From contig JAHHGV010000025.1 in assembly GCA_019359695.1 (NCBI GenBank), forward strand, positions 61,277 to 125,276: 64,000 bases of DNA, read 5' to 3'. Below the pieces are notes generated by a model that was given only the letters and a program-made list of their open reading frames with translations, ran no database searches and was not told where the DNA came from. Shown here one piece after another: positions 55,424 to 64,000 of the stretch. A program made the translations under genes and the position numbers. The first letter of the stretch is position 1, and each line of letters starts with the position of its first letter. This DNA is from Brasilonema angustatum HA4187-MV1. GTDB taxonomy: Bacteria > Cyanobacteriota > Cyanobacteriia > Cyanobacteriales > Nostocaceae.

Positions 55424-55672
55424 TGGTTCTTCAGTATCTGTTATGCCAAAGTATAGCAGTCCTTTAAAGATTTTGAGAATCACCCGTGGAGACAGGGAAG
55501 AGGAAACTCTTATTTTTAACTTAAGAGGCAGATCTAGAGCAATTTTCACTTCTGACTCAAGAATTCATGCTGTAAAAACTGATTTGTTTTACAGCAAGCC
55601 TTTAGCTTTTTAAAAAGTAGATTTATCATACTACGTACTGAATAATTCTACTAATGTTAAATTAATCAAAAA

Positions 55673-56158
55673 ATGAATAGAATTCTAATTTATGCTACTG
55701 CATTTCTTCTTACGATTAGCGGAAGTTTAATTTCTACTAGCTATGCAAGTACTAAAACAGATGATAATGAGGTTCCTGCCACCAAGACCAATCTCCAATT
55801 CAATTTTACTCAGTGGCGAATTGTTAAACATTCTTTCTTATTACATATTCCTCAAAACAAAAAAACTCTTTCTCAATTAATTGTTGACGTTCCATCTACT
55901 GTAGCTGTGAGTAATGATATTGATGTGTTAGATGAAAATGGTCAAAAAATAAACATTAATGTTTCAGTCAATTCCAGAAGGATAATACTAGATATTCCTG
56001 AGCCAGAAACAATTTCTTCTAAAACTAAGCTGATTGTTGAACTTAACAAAGTGAAACAACCGATTCACGGTCAGGACTCTATCTATAGTTTATTCGCTAA
56101 ATTAGTTGGTAGCGACGTGGAAATTCCTTTAGGTGTAGCAAGATTTCACACATTTTAA
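55673..56158 (+). CDS. DUF2808 exported protein (second paralogue)
   Basis: A 161-residue protein with a signal peptide (LIYATAFLLTISGSLIS) and the same domain as its neighbour: FLLHIPQNKKTLSQLIVDVP, then RRIILDIPEPETISSKTKLIVELNKV and LVGSDVEIPLGVARFHTF. Overall identity to the upstream copy is moderate, so the tandem duplication is old. Function unknown. Confidence 0.85.
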   Translation: MNRILIYATAFLLTISGSLISTSYASTKTDDNEVPATKTNLQFNFTQWRIVKHSFLLHIPQNKKTLSQLIVDVPSTVAVSNDIDVLDENGQKININVSVNSRRIILDIPEPETISSKTKLIVELNKVKQPIHGQDSIYSLFAKLVGSDVEIPLGVARFHTF

Positions 56159-56408
56159 GTAGCTGTCGTCAAAAGTAGATTGCAATGCAGCCTCCCAAAG
56201 GAAGGAGCTAAGTCTGCTAGGCGCTCAGCATGAGCGTTTGCGCACAAATCGGGCGTTTTGCACATACCAAGAGCACTAATCGAATGTCTCTTCGTGAATA
56301 TTTTTAAATAGAGAGAAAAAACGGACACCGGAGGAGTTGAGAAGAGCATCTCAATTACATGAATAATGAGAATTTTTCTGACTAGTATTCAATTTTTTTA
56401 TCCTAAAA

Positions 56409-56432
56409 AGAACTTAGTTAGGACTAAGTTCT
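56409..56432 (+). terminator. Hairpin, 10-bp stem and 4-base loop
   Basis: AGAACTTAGT (56409-56418) pairs perfectly with ACTAAGTTCT (56423-56432). A T-rich stretch (ttatttaatttt) follows. It could end the DUF2808 transcript. Confidence 0.55.
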
Positions 56433-56448
56433 CGGTTATTTAATTTTC

Positions 56449-56482
56449 CGGCTGGAATGCTCCACTTTAAAGATTCCAGCCG
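56449..56482 (+). promoter_or_regulatory. Second hairpin in the porin leader
   Basis: CGGCTGGAAT (56449-56458) pairs perfectly with ATTCCAGCCG (56473-56482), 57 bp before the porin start. It may be a second terminator arm or a leader structure controlling the porin. Confidence 0.45.
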
Positions 56483-56538
56483 ACAAAAAGTGCAACTTAA
56501 CAGATTATCTCAAAATATTTTTTTAATGTGAGGAGAAA

Positions 56539-59190
56539 ATGAACAAGTCATGCCAATCTCTGCTAGCTAGCTCAACAGTTTTTACAACTATGTTATTTGT
56601 TAGTACTGCTGCATTTGCTCTTGAAACACCAGTTACATCAGAAATTATTGAGCCGCAAGTAATGCTCAGTCTAAAGAAAAGTCCTGGGAGTAATAGCCAA
56701 GACAATTTAATAGCACAAGAAACATCAGCATCGCCAGGGTCAGTACAACCCACAGACTGGGCATTTCAAGCATTGCAATCTCTCGTAGAACACTATAGCT
56801 GTGAAGGATACCCAAATGCAACATTTCCACCTAATCAAGCGATAACACGTAATGAATTTGCGATCGCTTTAAATGGTTGCTTGAATCGTATGAATAAATT
56901 GATAGCAACCACAGCTACAGTAAATACCCTAAAAAAAGAAGATTTAGTTAATATCCAAAAATTAAAACAAGCATTTAAGGTGGAATTAACACAACTTTGG
57001 GAGCGTAATGCTATGACAGCAAATACTCCTTCTGTGCCAGCAAATCAATCTTCTCCCACAACCAAACCTAATGCTGACAAGTCACCAGAGCTAAACCCCA
57101 AACCAGATGCAACTCAAAAACAGGTTTCCGATAACTCAAATGCTCACTTTCAGTCTCAGGTAACTAAACTCGCGACACAAATCCCCGAAAAAGAGACAAC
57201 TGTCGCTCCCATGGGGATTCAGCAACTCACAGCCAAGAGGAAAACGGTGGCAGTACCAGCACCAGGTACAGCCGAGATCTCTGCTGATAAATTACAACCT
57301 AGTTTTCCAACTTCAGACTCACCAGTCTCTCAAACACCTGCTATTGTGCCGCCTGCAACCCCGACTCCGGCGAAAAAACCGAAATATAAGTTTAGCTATT
57401 TGGGGATAGGGGCGAACTTCGGAGCTGGTGGTCAGACTAGTGCTTTGGGCGCAACTAGCTTTGCCGCATTTAGCAAATTTGCTCTTAGTCGTTCTTTTTC
57501 CATCCGACCGACTCTTTTGGTCAACCAAGATACAACAGTTTTGTTACCCGTTACCTATGACTTTCCCATAGAAGGACCAGGACATGTTGCTCCCTATTTT
57601 GGTTTAGGATTGCAGTCATCATCGCCATTTTCCGCAGCGCGTACAAAGAGTGATTTGTTGCTCACAGCCGGTATCGACTATCCGATCAATTCTCACCTCG
57701 CGCTGACGGCGGGAGTGAATTTGGGAACATTCAACAGCTCTGGCGTTGGTGGTTTACTGGGGCTTGCCTATATCTTCAACACTGCGCCTGGTTCAGAGTC
57801 AAGTGCCCCTTCTGCTCCAGAGCCAGGTACAGGTACTACGATGCAGCAAGCAGAAAAGGATCCTGGTTCACGGCAAGATGCCACCTCTGCTCCAGAGCCA
57901 GGTACTAAACCGGATCAACCAGAAAAGGAACATCATATCACCGAAAACTCGAATGCCCACTTTCAGGGGACCTTTATCTACCAGTACAAGCCAGGGTTTT
58001 ATGCCCTTTATTCAGGGGCGAATAGTTTATCGAAGACTGCTGAAGACTTAACCTATAGCTACAGTTTCACTGGCTTTTTTGGGGTGCGTCTGTGGCAGGA
58101 CGGCGAGTTTTATTTAAACCCAGAAATATCCTCATCAATACCACCCAGTGGTTTGTTAGGGCTGGGATCTCTGTCAAATGGCGAGGATCAAAAATCGGGA
58201 TCACTAGCGCCACTACTGTATCTGGCAAGAGCCTTTCTGCGCCAAACCTGGAATTTGGGGGGAGAAAAGACGTTTGTCGAGTCTGGGCAAAACCAACTGG
58301 CTAAGGATGTGACTAGCCGACGACTGGTCTTGACGGTGGGAAAACTGTCTGAAACCGATTTGTATGGTCCCAATCGATTTACCGGCAGCCCGCGCACTCA
58401 ATTTTTCAACTATGCCTTTCTTAGCTATGGGGCGTTTGACTACGGTTCTAATGCTCGTGGCTATACTGTTGGAGCCGCTTTGGAGTATTTCCTGGATAAG
58501 TGGACGTTTCGGGTGGGGCGGTTTGCTCTGACGACTACATCCAATGGACCGACCATCGATTATGGTCTGTTCGACCATTACAACGATGCCATTGAGATCG
58601 AACGTTCCTACGTCCTTGCTGGACAACCGGGCAAGCTGCGTCTCTTGGGTTTTCGTGATCACGCCGTTATGGCTTCATTCGACGATGCTTTGAATCTGTG
58701 GCGAGCAAATGGAAAAGTTGGGGTACCCTCGATCACAGATGTCAGGAATAACGAAAAAGACCAGTATGGCTTCGGTATTGGGCTGGAACAAAGTCTCGGC
58801 AGTGATGTAGGACTGTTTGCGTTTGGCAGTTGGAACGATGGTCGCACTGAAAATTACAACTATACAGATATTCAAAGCTCATTTGCGACAGGCTTGAGCA
58901 TTCAAGGCAACGGCTGGGGGCGACCACGGGATACCCTTGGTTTGGGATATGCGCTGGATGGCATCGGCTCATCGTTTCGTCAGTATCTAGCAGCTGGGGG
59001 ACTCGGTACCTTTATTGGTGATGGAAAACTGAACTACAATCCAGAAAATATCTTTGAGGCTTATTACAATTTGAGTGTGACGAAATCCACCACACTGGGG
59101 TTCGATCTACAGTACATCATCAATCCTGGATATAATTCAGACCGTGGTCCAGCGACGTTTCTTGGGCTTCGCATACATACTGAGTTTTGA
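56539..59190 (+). CDS. Porin fusion: SLH - small beta-barrel - OprB carbohydrate porin
   Basis: An 883-residue outer-membrane protein. Signal peptide (VFTTMLFVSTAAFA). One SLH domain (about 73-121, DWAFQALQSLVEHYSC through ITRNEFAIAL), then a helical stretch (130-155) and a Pro/Thr linker. Residues ~283-415 look like a small OmpA-like beta-barrel (FSYLGIGANFGAGG, HVAPYFGLGLQ, LLGLAYIF). Residues ~470-883 are an OprB-type porin (FFGVRLWQDGEFYLNPEI, VGKLSETDLYG, ending FLGLRIHTEF). NSNAHFQ occurs at both 199-205 and 470-476, suggesting the barrel was inserted between duplicated junctions. Typical cyanobacterial porins are SLH plus OprB only. A GGAG RBS supports the start. Confidence 0.88.
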   Translation: MNKSCQSLLASSTVFTTMLFVSTAAFALETPVTSEIIEPQVMLSLKKSPGSNSQDNLIAQETSASPGSVQPTDWAFQALQSLVEHYSCEGYPNATFPPNQAITRNEFAIALNGCLNRMNKLIATTATVNTLKKEDLVNIQKLKQAFKVELTQLWERNAMTANTPSVPANQSSPTTKPNADKSPELNPKPDATQKQVSDNSNAHFQSQVTKLATQIPEKETTVAPMGIQQLTAKRKTVAVPAPGTAEISADKLQPSFPTSDSPVSQTPAIVPPATPTPAKKPKYKFSYLGIGANFGAGGQTSALGATSFAAFSKFALSRSFSIRPTLLVNQDTTVLLPVTYDFPIEGPGHVAPYFGLGLQSSSPFSAARTKSDLLLTAGIDYPINSHLALTAGVNLGTFNSSGVGGLLGLAYIFNTAPGSESSAPSAPEPGTGTTMQQAEKDPGSRQDATSAPEPGTKPDQPEKEHHITENSNAHFQGTFIYQYKPGFYALYSGANSLSKTAEDLTYSYSFTGFFGVRLWQDGEFYLNPEISSSIPPSGLLGLGSLSNGEDQKSGSLAPLLYLARAFLRQTWNLGGEKTFVESGQNQLAKDVTSRRLVLTVGKLSETDLYGPNRFTGSPRTQFFNYAFLSYGAFDYGSNARGYTVGAALEYFLDKWTFRVGRFALTTTSNGPTIDYGLFDHYNDAIEIERSYVLAGQPGKLRLLGFRDHAVMASFDDALNLWRANGKVGVPSITDVRNNEKDQYGFGIGLEQSLGSDVGLFAFGSWNDGRTENYNYTDIQSSFATGLSIQGNGWGRPRDTLGLGYALDGIGSSFRQYLAAGGLGTFIGDGKLNYNPENIFEAYYNLSVTKSTTLGFDLQYIINPGYNSDRGPATFLGLRIHTEF

Positions 59191-59231
59191 GGAGAGAATC
59201 TTTTTTTAATAGGCGTTGCATAATGATGTTT

Positions 59232-60293
59232 CTAAAGCTCCTTGTCAATAGCTTTTGAGATACGCTGCCCCTGACTTAACAACTGGTTTATTTGACTTTG
59301 CAACTTTTCTCGTAACTGTTGTGCTTTACGATAAATTTCTGCTCTTTTCCTCTCTTCACCATCTAACTCAGTTGTACACAAAGGCTGAATAAAGTAACGT
59401 AGGCGAGTTCTCATCGCCCAGACTCCCATTGATGGAAACAGAATAAATAATGGCATCAAAGGTGATATTGGTAAAAATGGTAAATTGAATAACCTCTGCA
59501 ATTTTTTTATATTTAAAGTCCAAGGATGTAAATTTTCGTTTCCAATACAAATAACAGGTAATATCGGAATTTGATAACGTTGGCTTAATTGAATGAAACT
59601 CAAATCAAACCTTTCTAGTTGATAGCGTTTTACCCAACTTTTTCTTGGTCCGCGTAAACCTTCTGGTGCATACAAGAGAATTTTTCGTTCTTGTATTACA
59701 GTTTCAAAATCATTTAATTCTGCTTTCACACCACCCAAAATCTTTGACCATCCAGGTGGTAACCACCAAGTTATCCAAACATGGTCAAACAGAGAGACAT
59801 CAGCCAGCGGTTGCACTAACCATCCTCGTGTTTTACTTAATAGATAACCTAACGTTAAAAAGTCCCAGGGAAAACACATTCCTGCATGGTTCATTGCTAC
59901 AATCATTGGACCGGTTTGTGGTAAATTCTCAATTTTGTGTAACTCGCCTCGAAAATAATATTTAACAATAGGGGCAATAATGTCGTCTCGAAAAGCTTTT
60001 TGATAATTTGGATCAAATTCACCTATCTCGCGACGAGGTGAACGACAGCCAAGCCGTAACCAACGAATCAAAAGTGCTAAGTAAAACCCGCAGGGAATCA
60101 AAAATAACCCGTATTCTAACCAATTCCAACCATCTGGATCTTTGTGATAATGCTGCCAGTGTCGGTTGAATAAAATCAGCCAGCCAGGAGGATACCATAG
60201 ACAAAACCAATCAAACCAGCTAAATTTATAACCCTCAACTGATGTTTTTTTTAGTTGAAGGTTTAACAGGTTATCAGAGTGTTGATTAATCAC
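59232..60293 (-). CDS. Lysophospholipid acyltransferase-family protein
   Basis: A 353-residue PlsC-like acyltransferase with a non-canonical active site. The usual NHxxxxD box reads NHAGMCFPWD (about 135), with the Asp further from the His than normal, and the FPEGTRS-type motif reads YAPEGLRGP (about 207). These resemble the TMEM68/DGAT-related branch. Two hydrophobic segments lie in the first 80 residues. It would acylate a glycerolipid or neutral lipid; the substrate is not evident. The gene is convergent with the porin gene. Confidence 0.85.
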   Translation of the reverse strand: MINQHSDNLLNLQLKKTSVEGYKFSWFDWFCLWYPPGWLILFNRHWQHYHKDPDGWNWLEYGLFLIPCGFYLALLIRWLRLGCRSPRREIGEFDPNYQKAFRDDIIAPIVKYYFRGELHKIENLPQTGPMIVAMNHAGMCFPWDFLTLGYLLSKTRGWLVQPLADVSLFDHVWITWWLPPGWSKILGGVKAELNDFETVIQERKILLYAPEGLRGPRKSWVKRYQLERFDLSFIQLSQRYQIPILPVICIGNENLHPWTLNIKKLQRLFNLPFLPISPLMPLFILFPSMGVWAMRTRLRYFIQPLCTTELDGEERKRAEIYRKAQQLREKLQSQINQLLSQGQRISKAIDKEL

Positions 60294-60399
60294 AATAGCT
60301 GAACAGCTTCCGAAAGAATTGGATTAATCGGTAATTTTAGCTTTAGAATTTTTAGTTGCCATCTTACTCTGGACTCATAGAGTTTGGATGATCAGTCTG

Positions 60400-61584
60400 T
60401 CAATGGAAGCGGATATTAGCTTGCTTTAAACGATGCAAAGCTTCACCCAAGCGATCGCACTCCGCAATTAAGCTAATTCGCACATACCCTTCACCCGCAA
60501 CCCCGAAAGCATTACCTGGCGTAAACACAACCCCAGTTTGTTGCAAAATTTTGAGAGCAAATTCTGTAGAACTGATACCAACAGGGCAAGGAACCCACAA
60601 ATACATCGTTGCTTTGGTTTTACTAAGATTCCAACCTAACTCCGTTAAGCCTTGAATCAGAAAATCACGGCGAGTACGGTAACGTTCTTGTACCTCATGT
60701 AAATAATCATCGCTCAGTTGCAATGCTGTTTCAGCTGCGGTTTGCAATGCTGCAAAAATGCCATAATCTAAATTCGTTTTTAGTGTCCGCAAACCTTGAA
60801 TGATATGGCGGTTACCAACCACAAAACCAACGCGCCAACCCGCCATATTGTAGGTTTTGGAAAGGGTATGAAACTCAACGCCAATGTCTTTTGCACCAGG
60901 AATTTCTAACAAACTCGTTGGTTGATAGCCATCAAAAGCTAACTCGGCGTAACACAAGTCATGTACGAGCAGTATCTCATATTTACGGGCGAAAGCAACA
61001 ATATCTTCAAAAAATTCGCGGGGTGCCGTAGCAGCTGTCGGATTACTCGGATAATTAAAATAGAGAATCTTTGCTTGTTCGGCAACACTATCAGGAATTG
61101 CAGCCAAATCAATCAGCCAGTCATTTTCGGGTTTGAGAATTAAGCTGTGAACTTTGCCTCCAGCAATAATTGGACCACGAAAATGGGCAGGATAGGCAGG
61201 AGAAGGTACTAAAATCAAGTCACCAGGATTAATATAGGCTATGGCAAGATGAGCCAATCCTTCTTTAGAACCAAGAAGGGGTAATGCTTCACTATCTGGA
61301 TCTAAATCAACTCCATAACGACGACGATACCAGTTTGTAATAGCTTGACGGAAATTAGCTGTGCCTTCAAAAGGAGGGTAGCCATGATTTGCAGGATTTT
61401 GCAAAGCTTTGATCGCCGCGTCTATCACTGGTTGGGGTGTTGCACCGTCTGGGTTTCCCATGCCCAAATCAATCAAATCTAGCCCTTGCTCTCGTGCTTT
61501 GGCCTTGAGTTCATCTAGACGGGCAAACACGTAAGGTGGTAATTTCTGTATCCGTTCCGCTGGAGCAATCCAATCTGATATCAT
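60400..61584 (-). CDS. Class I/II aminotransferase (aspartate / LL-diaminopimelate type)
   Basis: A 394-residue PLP enzyme. Family residues seen are N181 in FNYPSNPT, D209 and Y212 in VHDLCYAEL, the PLP lysine K243 in LSKTYNMAGW and R251. The N-terminal block PPYVFARLDELK and GMGNPDGATP, with PPFEGTANFR, fits the cyanobacterial aspartate/LL-DAP aminotransferase-like subgroup. Substrate cannot be settled from sequence. It lies upstream of the acyltransferase gene on the same strand, 106 bp away. Confidence 0.88.
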   Translation of the reverse strand: MISDWIAPAERIQKLPPYVFARLDELKAKAREQGLDLIDLGMGNPDGATPQPVIDAAIKALQNPANHGYPPFEGTANFRQAITNWYRRRYGVDLDPDSEALPLLGSKEGLAHLAIAYINPGDLILVPSPAYPAHFRGPIIAGGKVHSLILKPENDWLIDLAAIPDSVAEQAKILYFNYPSNPTAATAPREFFEDIVAFARKYEILLVHDLCYAELAFDGYQPTSLLEIPGAKDIGVEFHTLSKTYNMAGWRVGFVVGNRHIIQGLRTLKTNLDYGIFAALQTAAETALQLSDDYLHEVQERYRTRRDFLIQGLTELGWNLSKTKATMYLWVPCPVGISSTEFALKILQQTGVVFTPGNAFGVAGEGYVRISLIAECDRLGEALHRLKQANIRFH

Positions 61585-61756
61585 CGAAGGAATTATAGTT
61601 TACAAATTAGAATTTATAAAAGCTAAAAAACAAAGAGTAATAACTCGTAATTTATCTTTTGCCTTCTGGATTTGATGCCATTCAACAGTTAACAGTTATC
61701 AGTTAATCAGTTACCAGTATTTATTTCCCATAACCGTGTTCACTGTTCACTGATCC

Positions 61757-62932
61757 TCACTCATCCTTCTTCACAATTGGCGTCAAAGCTGTATGATTTC
61801 GTCCTTCAACTGGCGCAGTGGTGGAAACCATAGCCGCCATCAACTGTTCCAGTACAACTTTAAATGGAAGTCGGTGAATGTCAGAATCAGAAGCCAAGGC
61901 AATTTCTGCGGCTTTTTGTAATTCGTTTAAAGTAATATTGCCTAATCCTAAATCACTCAATTTTTGGGGTAATCCTATCTCTGCATAAAACTTTAATAAT
62001 TGTTGCCGTGCAGCGGCTGCTAGCTGATTACCCTGTATTATTTCTTCTAAACGCAGTTGCACCAAAATACCATAGGCGACTTTTTCACCATGAATGCTGC
62101 CACTTTTAGAAATGTGAGTTAAACCATTGTGTACAGCATGAGCAGCAACAGTACGACACTGTGCGCCTCCTAATCCCCCGATAACTCCTGCAAGGAGAAC
62201 TGTCGCATCTACCACTTGTTGCCAAGCTTCGCTACCAGGTTCTTTAAGAGCAGCAGCAGATTTTTGGAAAAGGATATCCCGTAAAACTCGCGCCTGTTGT
62301 ACTGCAGCTATAATTAGGGTTTGTTCCGAGTGTCCGCTACTGACTGAAGCTTCATACCACTTGGCGATCGCATCCCCAATTCCCGCTACAAGTGTTCGTT
62401 GTGGTGCTGTTTTCACTAACTCGTAATCGAGTATCAGTACATCAGGACACTTTGCCAATCCGACATCATAGAGAAATGCCCCTTCATCAGAATAGACATT
62501 CGAGAGGGCTGTCCAAGCTGCACACGTAGAGGCTGACGTGGGAATTGTGACTACTGGTAACTGCAACTTATAACCAACTAACTTAGCTGTATCCAGTGCT
62601 TTACCCCCACCAACTCCAATTATCACATCCGCTTTGTGCTCTTTTGCCGCTTTGTGTAAAGCTTTCAAGCTGGCTTCACTACAATCAGGAGTATAACAGG
62701 CTTGGGCAACATGCAACCGTTGCTGTTTGAGAAGTTCTTGTAGACTCTCCTGGGTGACAGCAAGAGTGCGTTCACCTCCTATAATTAGAAGACGACTTCC
62801 TAACTGAGAAATTGCATCACTTGCCTGTGCCAATATATCGGAGCCACGGAGAACCTTTGCTGGAGCTACAGAAACAGTGAGTAACGGACTAGAGGTTTGA
62901 GTAGACAAAGTTTTAGTCGATTGATGATACAT
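61757..62932 (-). CDS. Iron-containing (GldA-like) alcohol dehydrogenase
   Basis: A 391-residue NAD(P)-dependent dehydrogenase of the glycerol-dehydrogenase type. The dinucleotide-binding GVGGGKALDTAK motif (about 106-117), the VTIPTSASTCAAWT block and the metal ligands in GDAIAKWYE, VAHAVHNGLTH and GSIHGEKVAYG are present. It would oxidise a polyol or similar alcohol; the substrate is unknown. The initial ~20 residues (Ser/Thr-rich) may not be translated. A 66-bp gap separates it from the Ycf51 gene on the same strand. Confidence 0.9.
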   Translation of the reverse strand: MYHQSTKTLSTQTSSPLLTVSVAPAKVLRGSDILAQASDAISQLGSRLLIIGGERTLAVTQESLQELLKQQRLHVAQACYTPDCSEASLKALHKAAKEHKADVIIGVGGGKALDTAKLVGYKLQLPVVTIPTSASTCAAWTALSNVYSDEGAFLYDVGLAKCPDVLILDYELVKTAPQRTLVAGIGDAIAKWYEASVSSGHSEQTLIIAAVQQARVLRDILFQKSAAALKEPGSEAWQQVVDATVLLAGVIGGLGGAQCRTVAAHAVHNGLTHISKSGSIHGEKVAYGILVQLRLEEIIQGNQLAAAARQQLLKFYAEIGLPQKLSDLGLGNITLNELQKAAEIALASDSDIHRLPFKVVLEQLMAAMVSTTAPVEGRNHTALTPIVKKDE

Positions 62933-62998
62933 ACACCTAATTAATAAATTAACACTACCACTTCTCTATGTGTCGGAGAACCTTTTTAGTTTCACTTT

Positions 62999-63520
62999 TC
63001 AAGAGGTGGTTTGTGGTAATTGAGCAAATTTCTCCTGGTAAATCTCGATAGTCATTTGAGAATCTTCACGACTAGAGAGCGATCGCTTCACTTGACCTAG
63101 GTAAAGTGGCACAGAAATTTCCGGTTCTGGGTGGATAATGGTGCGTGCTCGAATTGTCAACTGATTGTCTGTTAGTGCACCCAAACGACCATAAGAATAT
63201 AAATCACTAGCCGCTTGACGCAAAGTAGCTTCTAATTCTGTGGTGGTAATTTGTTTTGGGATGGTTATAACTGTTTGAGTTCCTCCGTTGTCATAAACCA
63301 GATTATACCGTACTGCACCTGGAATCACAGTGCGAGACAAAGGAGCTAATGATAAAGCAAATAGACCACCTGTTAGTACTACCATAAAGCCAGTTGAACC
63401 AATAAGCCGAAAGCGAATGCCCCATTTGAAAACAAAACCCGCAATCGCCAAGGCAGCAAATACTAATGTTGCAATACCCGACCACTGGGTGTATTTTAGA
63501 AAGTCAGCAGGTGTGAACAT
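62999..63520 (-). CDS. Ycf51-family protein
   Basis: A 173-residue protein of the Ycf51/DUF2518 family, found in cyanobacteria and some plastids. Two membrane helices (about 13-32 and 38-60) are followed by a soluble domain (YNLVYDNGGTQTVITIPKQ, then LRQAASDLYSYGRLG and EPEISVPLYLGQVKRSLSS). Function is unknown; membrane anchoring is inferred from the helices. Confidence 0.88.
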   Translation of the reverse strand: MFTPADFLKYTQWSGIATLVFAALAIAGFVFKWGIRFRLIGSTGFMVVLTGGLFALSLAPLSRTVIPGAVRYNLVYDNGGTQTVITIPKQITTTELEATLRQAASDLYSYGRLGALTDNQLTIRARTIIHPEPEISVPLYLGQVKRSLSSREDSQMTIEIYQEKFAQLPQTTS

Positions 63521-64000
63521 AAAGGTTAGCTAGTAGGCGTGTTTTCTTTCTTCGTTTTTGCTACACCTATTTTAGCCTCTTCCCCCCCTAGCCCCGTACC
63601 TGTTCAAGTAAACTTGATGGTAACAAGCCTCTCAGGAGTGGAAACCAGTAATTAAATGTATCATTTGCAGTCGTTTCACTTACTCCAAACTGAATACCTA
63701 ATAATTGGAATGTAGTCAAATGCCGCAGGTATATCAAAGTTAGAAGTATTTGTTCTTCGATTAGCAACAGAAGCTATAAAGCGCTGTCAAGTATTGATAC
63801 ACGAGTTAAAGCGTCAGTAGCTTTAAAGCTAAAAACTGGCTAACTTTGGGAGTCGCCAGTTTCTAGTTCTACGTATCAATACCTTCGCCAAAAAAAGAGG
63901 ATAAATATCTCAATCCCAAAACCTCGACTACTCGTCCCAAGTGGCGAACCGGATGACGCTTCGCTCTAATGGGCGGTGTCAGGAACGGGCTAGAAAAATT
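63521..64000. other. Terminal gap, no gene
   Basis: No gene or RNA recognised in the last 480 bp; it holds the nested inverted repeat at 63791-63882. The right edge is cut by the window. Confidence 0.5.
63791..63882. repeat. Nested inverted-repeat element
   Basis: The outer GTATTGATAC (63791-63800) is the exact inverse of 63873-63882. Inside, AAACTGGC (63833-63840) pairs with GCCAGTTT (63855-63862), and agctttaaagct is palindromic. It could fold as one long structured RNA or be a short non-autonomous element. Confidence 0.6.

Larger units (their letters stand above)
56159..56538. other. Leader region of the porin gene
   Basis: A 380-bp non-coding stretch with two perfect hairpins near its end, listed separately, and a strong GGAG ribosome-binding site (about 56531) before the porin ATG. 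No gene seen. Confidence 0.5.

Overview
This window comes from the chromosome of a filamentous, Nostocales-type cyanobacterium. The evidence is the many HIP1 octamers (gcgatcgc) on both strands, a Ycf51-family gene, a DXCF-type cyanobacteriochrome kinase, DUF2808 and SLH/OprB outer-membrane proteins, a PEP-CTERM protein, and intergenic spacers full of short tandem heptamers, palindromes and MITE-like elements. No tRNA, rRNA, CRISPR array or intact insertion sequence was recognised.

Layout. 1-7.6 kb (mostly minus strand) is housekeeping: a partial Rpn-like nuclease gene overlapping recG, a coiled-coil protein, tsf, rpsB and a GT2 glycosyltransferase. 7.8-16 kb holds a PEP-CTERM protein, a CDF metal exporter, argG, a PMT-family mannosyltransferase, a 2Fe-2S ferredoxin-like protein, a DUF5331-like protein and ygfZ. 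16.1-21.7 kb is an accessory patch: a ribbon-helix-helix protein, hicB with a frameshifted hicA, a NACHT ATPase with eleven 34-residue HEAT-like repeats, and a small companion protein whose C-terminus carries the same motif found at the NACHT N-terminus. 21.8-24.5 kb has a membrane-anchored Ser/Thr kinase with an SH3-like domain and a secreted protein.

25.0-33.5 kb is the most interesting region and reads as a peptide-export and modification cluster. It contains an HTH regulator, an ABC transporter carrying cNMP-binding and C39 peptidase domains, an HlyD adaptor, a parvulin-like isomerase, a 79-residue precursor with a double-glycine leader (L-12, E-8, I-4, GG), a 19-bp perfect hairpin, and a ThiF/MccB-like adenylating enzyme. 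No familiar RiPP class was recognised for this combination.

33.7-43 kb contains a TPR protein, sfsA, a three-gene phytochrome-style signalling cluster (cyanobacteriochrome kinase, Rcp1-like regulator, hybrid kinase), hisG and an orphan OmpR-type regulator. 43.4-54.9 kb is a metal-responsive island: a secreted protein, an OmpR/kinase pair, then an HME-RND efflux set in the order permease, TolC, adaptor. A ~90-bp repeat occurs three times around this island, and a decayed copy of the adaptor 3' end follows it. 54.9-63.5 kb holds two tandem DUF2808 genes, an SLH/beta-barrel/OprB porin fusion, an acyltransferase, an aminotransferase, an iron-type alcohol dehydrogenase and a Ycf51 protein. The final 480 bp is non-coding with a nested inverted repeat.
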